A stretch of DNA of 64,000 nucleotides from Paulinella micropora (lineage: Eukaryota > Cercozoa > Imbricatea > Euglyphida): the NCBI GenBank assembly GCA_009731375.1, contig BJOX01000278.1:341872-405871 (forward strand), read 5' to 3'. Every line of letters begins with the position of its first letter. Positions within the stretch are counted from its first letter, which is position 1. Positions 57,606-64,000 of this stretch are shown one piece after another. The notes under the pieces were generated by a model. The model worked only from the letters and a program-made list of their open reading frames with translations. It was not told where the DNA came from and did no database searches. The position numbers were made by a program, and so were the translations under genes.

Positions 57606-58625
57606 AATCATTTACGATTTTGTAGGCATCACCCCCCGGATAGCCGGTAAAAAGTATCCTTTTTCTGGTGTCAGGTGCACCTAGTTTTTTCCCATTATTT
57701 TCAATAACGTTTGGCCGGATTTGACCTAATGCCATTTCAACCTTGGTCTGTTGCCGTTTCTTTTCGGCTTCACTGAGCTAATATAACGAGACATCATTCT
57801 CTTTTGGGGATTTGTGTCTGGTTGTATTACCGACTTTTTATTGAGCTATCTTCGGGGATTGTAACATTGGAGTCACCAGCACAAGGCTGATTTCTTTTCT
57901 GGCTTGTTTTTGGCACAGCAGAAAGAAAAATTGGACAGACCTATCTCTTCTGAGTAGGTGTTCCAAAAAACAAATACTCCAGCACATCCCCACACAGCTC
58001 TTTTTGCAAAACTAGACGTCTAGGCGTTTGTGAGTAGGTGTCTCAGTACCCTCTCCACAGCCTGTATCTGTGTCCTCACAAGGAGGCCAGACACCAGACC
58101 TCGTAGCTGTTCTTTTGTTCTCTCTTGAGACAGAGACAGAGTAGGTCAACAGACGTACAAACAAACACTCACAGTTACAAACAAACTTGAAGGACACGAG
58201 CGTAGTACTCTACCTTTCAAGTCTGTGCGTGCACTTTGTTGCCACTCAAACCACACACATCAGAATATTTTTGCAAATCTCTGTCTTTCGACAATAGGTC
58301 TGAACAAGTGTCAGACGACAAGTCGACTTCTCAAGGAGTGCTTCTCTAGCCTCTTTGACATTATCTATACATAGGTCCTCGTACCTCATAACAGATACAA
58401 CAACAAAAAGAGAAAAAGAAAAGAGGAGTGGAGAAGGAGATCAAATTTTCAGAGAAAGTCGTACAGATTACTTCTTTCTCACAAAAAAAAAACATAAGAC
58501 ATAGAGGTGAGACGCTCTCTCTCTATACTGTCTTTTCGTTTTTTCTCTCTATTCGTTCCTCATAGACGAACAGAGCAATTACGGGGTAGAAACAACTCTG
58601 TCTCATCCGTATTCCTTCAGCGTCC
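57606..58625 (+). other. Probable 5' LTR/leader region of the retrotransposon, borders not set
   Basis: Unique sequence directly upstream of the Gag ORF. The 5' LTR and primer-binding site should lie here or slightly upstream, but the 3' LTR is outside the window, so I cannot compare the two and give no borders. The pyrimidine-rich stretch at 58500-58620 precedes the Gag ATG. Confidence 0.45.
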
Positions 58626-61136
58626 ATGTCTACTAGGTCTGAAGACTGGCAGGAAGGAAGGGGGGAGAGTGAGCGAACCCCAGGAAACGAAGAGGAGTTC
58701 GTTGACCCTCATGCAGAAGGAGGAGATCTGGCACCTTCCTTTGACACAGGAGGAGCAGAGAATCAATTTTTTACTGCGCCTTCCTTTGACACAGGAGGAG
58801 CAGAGGAAGTCGAGGAGGAGGAGAAGGGAGGAGAGGAAGCGAGGTTTGTGGCCGAATATGGCAAACTAAGTAAGAAGGAGTTTGAGGAGAAGAAAGGGAA
58901 GGATGAGGCCTATAAATGGCTATACATTCCCCAAGAAATGCGATGGGGACAACCCTTGAAGAAGGAGGACATCTGTTACCCTCTCCCAAGGCAAGCTCTG
59001 CCTCTGGCAGAATTCCTCAGAGACGACGGTGCACAGTTACAGGTGCAACATGTCTCATTTGGGGACAATATGTCTTTACTGGAGCTACTCGACCTCTCAT
59101 GGACAGTGTTTGAGTGTGCTATACTCTTTGAGTACCAGACTGGAAAGACTGTGCTGCCATGGAACACAAGAGCACTGGCTAGGTTGCTCGATCCTGGTCA
59201 GGACATTGATTCAATAAAGAGAGTGGAAAAGGAGTTTAAGTTCAGGAATCCAAAAGGACAGATCAATGTCATGGATGTGTCTCTGAAACTTATGGAGGCC
59301 AAGTTAGTGGACCTGGGTAAACTCCAACACACCCAGTTTGGCAGGGACCTTCACCCGGCCCTGAGGGAAATAGAAGGCGAAGCTGGAGGGGTGACGAGGA
59401 TGAAGAAGCTGCATGCGGCCTTGGTGAAGGATGACGCATGGAAGAGGTGGGTCTTCACGAAGGATCATACGATCTTGGAGGGGACGGCCGCACCACCCCC
59501 CACCAATAAAGCGGGAGAGAAGGAGTTGGCGGAGAAGGCCTTGTTCCTTCGGAAGGCAGCTGAGATCCTGTCTTTTTTTCATCATGCCCAAGAGCTGTAT
59601 ATCAAAGAGCTAGCGGCTGAGAAAGAAAAGAAGGAGATGGAGGCAAAGATTGCATTAGCCAAGGCGGCGGGAACAAAGGGACCGAGATATTCCTCTGGAT
59701 CTTATATGGCTCCCTCGGGCCGCTCCGCCCCGTCAGCCCACACAGCCCCTTCGGCCCCTGCGACTAGCTCAGCGCCTACCACTGTCATTGTCAACAGTAA
59801 TGACAAAAAGGACAGACATAGTATCATACAGGCCTTCCAAAAATATACAAAGTCCGATGCCACTGCTCTGACGCTGTATGCAGAGACAGCGAATCAGAAG
59901 GACACGGATGCGAACCTTCGAGACAAGCTCAGAAGAATTGACGCTTGTATGAAGCAGCATCCAACGGACGAAACACAGGAGTATGAGGCGTTGTACACCT
60001 TGTTGGACCCATCAATCATCACACAAGGGTTTGATGTTGGGGAGTACAAGGCGATGAGAGCGGTAGAGGTGGCGGCTAGGAGAGCAGCCTCAGACCTGCA
60101 ATGCACGGTGCCAGTTGCCGTCCTCTTGCAATACTTTAAAACTCATGGGTATCAGCACCTGTGCACTGGTACTTTGATTGGGTTTGAGATTTTTCAAGAG
60201 GTGAACGAAGGGCTGGGCATTGGCACGAGGTTGGCAGCGATCCTCACTGAGGTCAGCGCCAAGTACGGGCTCTTTTATAGCCGGAAGTCTATCATTTTGT
60301 ACTTCCTGAGTGCTTTGTGTACACGACACCCGAGCAAGCTCGCAAGGATCATACAGTCCTGTCCGACCTTCACGGCGGTGAAGACGGCGGATTTTTTAGA
60401 AACGAATATATACGAGAGGACTTTAGCGGCTACTCCGCCGGGCGACCTGTTCAAGGAGGTGCTCGACGCGTGTTCCGAATTGGACACGGCCACCGAGTCA
60501 TTCTCCAGTGCCGCGACACAGGGGGTTGGAGGTGCTCAAGCAGCACATGCAACTCGAACGGCAGGTCTCAAGAGGGGGAGAGATGAGCCGACGCCGTGCT
60601 ACCGCTATTTTTCATACATGGCGTGTAAGCATGAGGCACAGAAAGGAGTAGGCAATTGCCTCTTCAGCCACGACTCTCTTGATGATAGGCAGCGAAATCT
60701 TTTCCTTAGAGAGCTCGAAGGCATGAAAAAGACCATGTACGCCATGTACAAGAAGGAGTTGGAGGAGGGGAGGTGGAATGCGAATATGGTCTCGGATGCG
60801 GAGTTCCGGGAGGCCATCATTTACTTCCTTGACAGAATGAAGAGAAGGGAGAAGAGAGAGACATCGGGCCGATCAAAGGCGCCGACTAGAGGAGGAGGAG
60901 AGACGAGAGGATCGTCACGAGGGTCCCGAGGGACACCAAGAGGGGCGGCACCACGAGGACGAGGCTTTCGTGGAAGGGGAGGACGGACCCCAGCGCGCCC
61001 TCCCAGAGGACACGGATACTGGAATTATAGCACCAGTTCCAGCTCCAACTACCCCCAGCAAGCTTATACCGCTACGGAGGGGGGACGTCAAGACGAAGAC
61101 ACCGGCTCAGGTGAGCGTGTTGTCGTCGTAGACTGA
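58626..61136 (+). CDS. Gag-like protein of a Ty3/Gypsy-type retrotransposon
   Basis: This 836-codon ORF begins at the first ATG in frame (GTCC ATG TCT). The N-terminus has two copies of APSFDTGGAE and an acidic run. The middle is helical with Lys/Glu coiled-coil-like stretches (AEKEKKEMEAKIALAKAA), then an Ala/Ser/Pro linker. A finger at about residues 658-682 has the spacing C-x8-C-x10-C-x3-H (starts CYRYFSYMACKHE, ends CLFSH), a CCCH type rather than the usual CCHC knuckle. The C-terminus is RGG-rich (RGFRGRGGRTPARPPRG), typical for RNA binding. Gag packages the element RNA in cytoplasmic particles. The ORF ends with TGA and the next ORF continues in the same frame. Confidence 0.8.
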   Translation: MSTRSEDWQEGRGESERTPGNEEEFVDPHAEGGDLAPSFDTGGAENQFFTAPSFDTGGAEEVEEEEKGGEEARFVAEYGKLSKKEFEEKKGKDEAYKWLYIPQEMRWGQPLKKEDICYPLPRQALPLAEFLRDDGAQLQVQHVSFGDNMSLLELLDLSWTVFECAILFEYQTGKTVLPWNTRALARLLDPGQDIDSIKRVEKEFKFRNPKGQINVMDVSLKLMEAKLVDLGKLQHTQFGRDLHPALREIEGEAGGVTRMKKLHAALVKDDAWKRWVFTKDHTILEGTAAPPPTNKAGEKELAEKALFLRKAAEILSFFHHAQELYIKELAAEKEKKEMEAKIALAKAAGTKGPRYSSGSYMAPSGRSAPSAHTAPSAPATSSAPTTVIVNSNDKKDRHSIIQAFQKYTKSDATALTLYAETANQKDTDANLRDKLRRIDACMKQHPTDETQEYEALYTLLDPSIITQGFDVGEYKAMRAVEVAARRAASDLQCTVPVAVLLQYFKTHGYQHLCTGTLIGFEIFQEVNEGLGIGTRLAAILTEVSAKYGLFYSRKSIILYFLSALCTRHPSKLARIIQSCPTFTAVKTADFLETNIYERTLAATPPGDLFKEVLDACSELDTATESFSSAATQGVGGAQAAHATRTAGLKRGRDEPTPCYRYFSYMACKHEAQKGVGNCLFSHDSLDDRQRNLFLRELEGMKKTMYAMYKKELEEGRWNANMVSDAEFREAIIYFLDRMKRREKRETSGRSKAPTRGGGETRGSSRGSRGTPRGAAPRGRGFRGRGGRTPARPPRGHGYWNYSTSSSSNYPQQAYTATEGGRQDEDTGSGERVVVVD

Positions 61137-64000
61137 CGGGAGGAGAAGAGAGAGGAAAAGAAGAGAGAGAAGGAGATAAAAACTGTTCTTTTTAATCCGA
61201 CAGTCACAGTTATGCCTACTGTTGATGAACAGGATACGAACGGTTCCGTTCCTCCCAGACGTGAAGGTGAAGGCACACAGCCTCACAAGCCTCAAGGTAA
61301 GCACTTGCTAGTTCATCCTTCGAGAGCTAATATGATAAATGATGCGAATAGGAAGGCGAAGAAGGCGATGGAGGAGAGGAAGCCGAAACCAAAGGCTAGG
61401 TCTCCTCCTACGAAGAAGCAGCGGACCGTACCCCCGCCAAAGGACTCAATAGTCTCTGCTATAGACACGAGTACACTCGGTGTACCAGACTCTGTCCAAA
61501 AGACACTCGAGATACCGGAAGCCCCGGAGACTCAAGAAGTTAAGTTGGCGGAAAAGGGGGGAGAACGAGAAGAGGACAAGGAACTTGAGCTTAGACTCAA
61601 AACCCTAGAACGAAAAATTCATGTGCTAGCGGCTAGTTTACATAGACCAGACGCGCTATGCTACACTGACCTCTTTTGTGAAACTTTACAAACCACATTA
61701 AAAGTTGGTAATGATACGATGGCGAATATTAATATTGTCGGCCAGAAGTTTTTGAATAGTCACCGGACATGGGTGGACAAAAACATTAGAAAAACAAAGG
61801 GGACCCTAAAAGGGGTAGGCAGCCGTACGGAAATTACGGGCATCGTCACATTAATTTTCAAATTGAAATCCGGTCGAGTATATCGTGCGGACCTCTATGT
61901 TGTCCCCGATTACCACGGTTCAATCCTGCTGTCGTATGACCAATTGGCTACGATGGGGGCTGTGATCGATTGCGCCGCACGGCGGGTGATTTATGGAGTG
62001 AAGAATGGAGAGGAGGAGGATATTAATCCGATGACTGCTACTGACTCATACGAGGCTTTTGAGCTGAGTCTAGCAACGGAGAGGAAAAAGTTGGCCTTCG
62101 TACATGAGGCAACTGAAGCCTATGTACACCCCTATGTCACAGTGCCGGAGGAACTGACCTGGACCGACAATTGGGAGACGGAGATGCAGGCGTATACGGT
62201 TACGATTCCCGCATGGGACAGAAAGTCTATTGATGACTTAGTCGTAGCGCGTAATGAGGAGATAATATGTGTTGCGAAACAGTGCCCGTCGTTGGCCAGA
62301 TTCGCAGAAGGTGGCGGGGCAGATGTCCATATTACTAATGGCTACTGTTACCATGCGAAGGTGTCAGATGAGAAGAGAGAGGCGTTTGTGCCAAGGAGGA
62401 AGGGGCGTATCCCCGATACTCCAGCGGATGACATTAAAACTTTTATCACGAACTTTTGGGGCGATGTGCCTACCTGGCCGCGCTCATTAACTGAAGTGAA
62501 AAAGTGTCTACGGACTCTATTTGAGAGTAACAAGCCGTATACTGTCATTCTGCCATACAATGAGAAGGCGATCTGGGCACAGGAGATAAGGGACCGGCTT
62601 ATTGATCATCCTATACCTGTTCCTTCTCGCAAGCAACAGTTAGTGGTGGCTTGTCGACTCGGGTCTCGGGAGCAGAGCAGTGCATACAAGCAAAAGCTCA
62701 GAGCCCAGGACAAGTTGAAATTGATACCTCAAGCTTTCACATGCTTTGATGGTTTCTACACCCGTAAGGCTCCGATACAATACGCGAACCTTATTGATAT
62801 GCTTGTCGGGCTGGGTCATGATGATGAGCCGGACACAGTCACGTATGAAAGAACGGGACTAGACGATTTGTCCGAGGAAGATTTGAGTTTGGAGGAGGAC
62901 TTAGCGCCCCTCAAGGAGCATAAGAAGATGTCGGAGGAAGATTTCCAAGCGGCGGCGCGGAAAATTTTAGAAGAAGGAGTGGGTTCGGAGAGAGAGAAGG
63001 CGTTTCTCAAAGCTAAGATGGAGGCGTACAGAGAAATTTTCGACCCTCCTCGGGCAGGTGGTGTAAAGTCGGATGACTTCACTGCTGTCATTTACAAGAT
63101 ACCGGGTGCGGAGCCATCTCCGGCACCACGGAGGGCAAATTTGAGCATACATGAGGCAAAAATAGCGGAGGAGAATGTGAGACAGTTGCTCGATGAGGAC
63201 TTTATTGAGAGATCTACATCTCCAATTGTCTCTCAACCGAAAATCGTCCCTAAGCCAGGAGGAGAATGGCGCTTGACGATCAATTATGCCCGTGTGAATA
63301 AGGTGCTAGAGGAAGAGAGAAATCCTCTGCCGACCTTAGAAGAAGGCAGAAGGGTGCTGCGGAATGCTAAATTCTATTCGGTCATTGACCTTAAGAACGG
63401 CTTCTGGCAGATACCACTGGACGAGAAATCCAGATGGCTGACTGCATTCGTTGTGGGTATGGAAATATACCAGTGGAAGGTGCTTCCAATGGGACTCAAA
63501 CAGGCCCCGGGGCTCTTTCAGAAGGCGATGCAGAAGATGTTGAGCGGTCAATATGACGACCAGTCGGAGGATGGTTTTATGAGAAGGAGAGGACAGAAGG
63601 CGGGAGAATATGCATTTTGTTACATCGATGACATCATCGTATACTCTAACACAATGGAAGAGCATATCGATCACTTGTCAGATGTCTTCAGGCGCATCGG
63701 AGCTTTTGGCCTGAAATGCAACCTAAAGAAATGTCAGCTTGCCAGGACAAGTGTGACGTATTTGGGTTACGAGATTTCTCATAATAGGGTCTCGATATCG
63801 CGCGAGAAGAGGGAGGAGATCATGAGTAGACAGTTGCCAAAGAATCGCACAGAGTTACACTCTTTTCTTGCGATGGCACAGTACTACAGCCAGTTCATAC
63901 CCGATTGGGGTGCAACTCGGGCTAAGCTGGAGAAGATGATTGATTTTGGAGACTTTGAGAAGTGGGATGAGGAGGCTTTGCAGGCGTTTAATACGCTCAA
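61137..64000 (+). CDS. Pol polyprotein (protease-like, reverse transcriptase) of the retrotransposon, 3' partial
   Basis: The frame stays open from the base after the Gag TGA to the window end, about 954 codons; a first ATG is at 61212. Order: a basic Lys/Pro-rich start; a retropepsin-like region around 61.69-62.0 kb (GNDTMANINIV, then LYVVPDYHGSILLSYDQL and GAVID); a spacer of about 300 residues; and the reverse transcriptase from about 63.1 kb with IVPKPGGEWRLTINY, FYSVIDLKNGFWQIPL, VLPMGLKQAPGLFQKAM, FCYIDDIIVYS and VTYLGYEIS. The YIDD box and the LPMGLKQAPGLFQ turn are Ty3/Gypsy-like. RNase H and integrase should follow beyond 64000. The frame looks intact, so the element is young. Confidence 0.88.

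Noticed and set aside
58012-58197. Minus-strand ORF of 61 codons in the retrotransposon leader
   Set aside because: No domain, short, and opposite to the element; a chance frame.

Overview
The window is nuclear DNA from a eukaryote, probably a microbial one such as an alga or other protist; I cannot name the species. Evidence for this is GT-AG introns, microsatellites as most of the sequence, a degenerate non-LTR retrotransposon and a Ty3/Gypsy-like retrotransposon. I see no bacterial features, tRNA, rRNA or CRISPR. The assembly has N gaps, several of them beside long G runs.

Left part (about 1 to 45.3 kb, minus strand): what looks like microsatellite waste (GATA, TACA, TAGT, GAA and related units) hides one very large gene. 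I assembled 36 short exons between 45270 and 1080. All junctions are GT-AG, every intron phase agrees, and together they give 3960 coding bases (1320 codons, with no start or stop inside the window). In order the product has a Ser/Pro-rich N-terminal part, a CHAT caspase-like protease domain with its His (ALHYSGHG) and Cys (VVSACNSE) motifs, and a STAND/NB-ARC-type NTPase. The NTPase has a P-loop (GPPGIGKSS), then about 770 residues of mostly Ser/Pro-rich sequence, then Walker B (LLLILDGLDA), a sensor-like strand (LLLTCS) and the start of the next helical region. Its 3' end lies beyond the left edge. Many introns also hold truncated copies of the adjoining exon, in the same orientation and embedded in microsatellite; some are tandem arrays of 10 to more than 20 copies.

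A dispersed element of about 546 bp is scattered through 4.5 to 53.2 kb. Most copies share one fixed end that runs into (TATC)n/(GATA)n, while the other end is truncated at varying points. That is the pattern of a SINE or other non-LTR retroposon with a microsatellite tail. A second element shares the same terminal bases. Other repeats are a 43-bp unit present about 45 times (24.17-26.10 kb), a nested palindromic foldback element (23.18-23.48 kb), a small MITE-like element (29.28-29.45 kb) and a large AT-rich inverted repeat (49.6-50.3 kb).

Middle part (46 to 57 kb): a broken non-LTR reverse transcriptase on the minus strand (47.2-49.1 kb) flanked by direct repeats; a plus-strand multi-exon gene of unknown function with microsatellite introns (51.68-54.46 kb); long TAGT arrays; and a few isolated coding-like stretches.

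Right part (58.6 to 64 kb): a Ty3/Gypsy-like retrotransposon with an 836-codon Gag-like ORF (CCCH finger and RGG-rich tail), followed in the same frame after one UGA by an open Pol frame (protease-like region, reverse transcriptase) that runs off the right edge.
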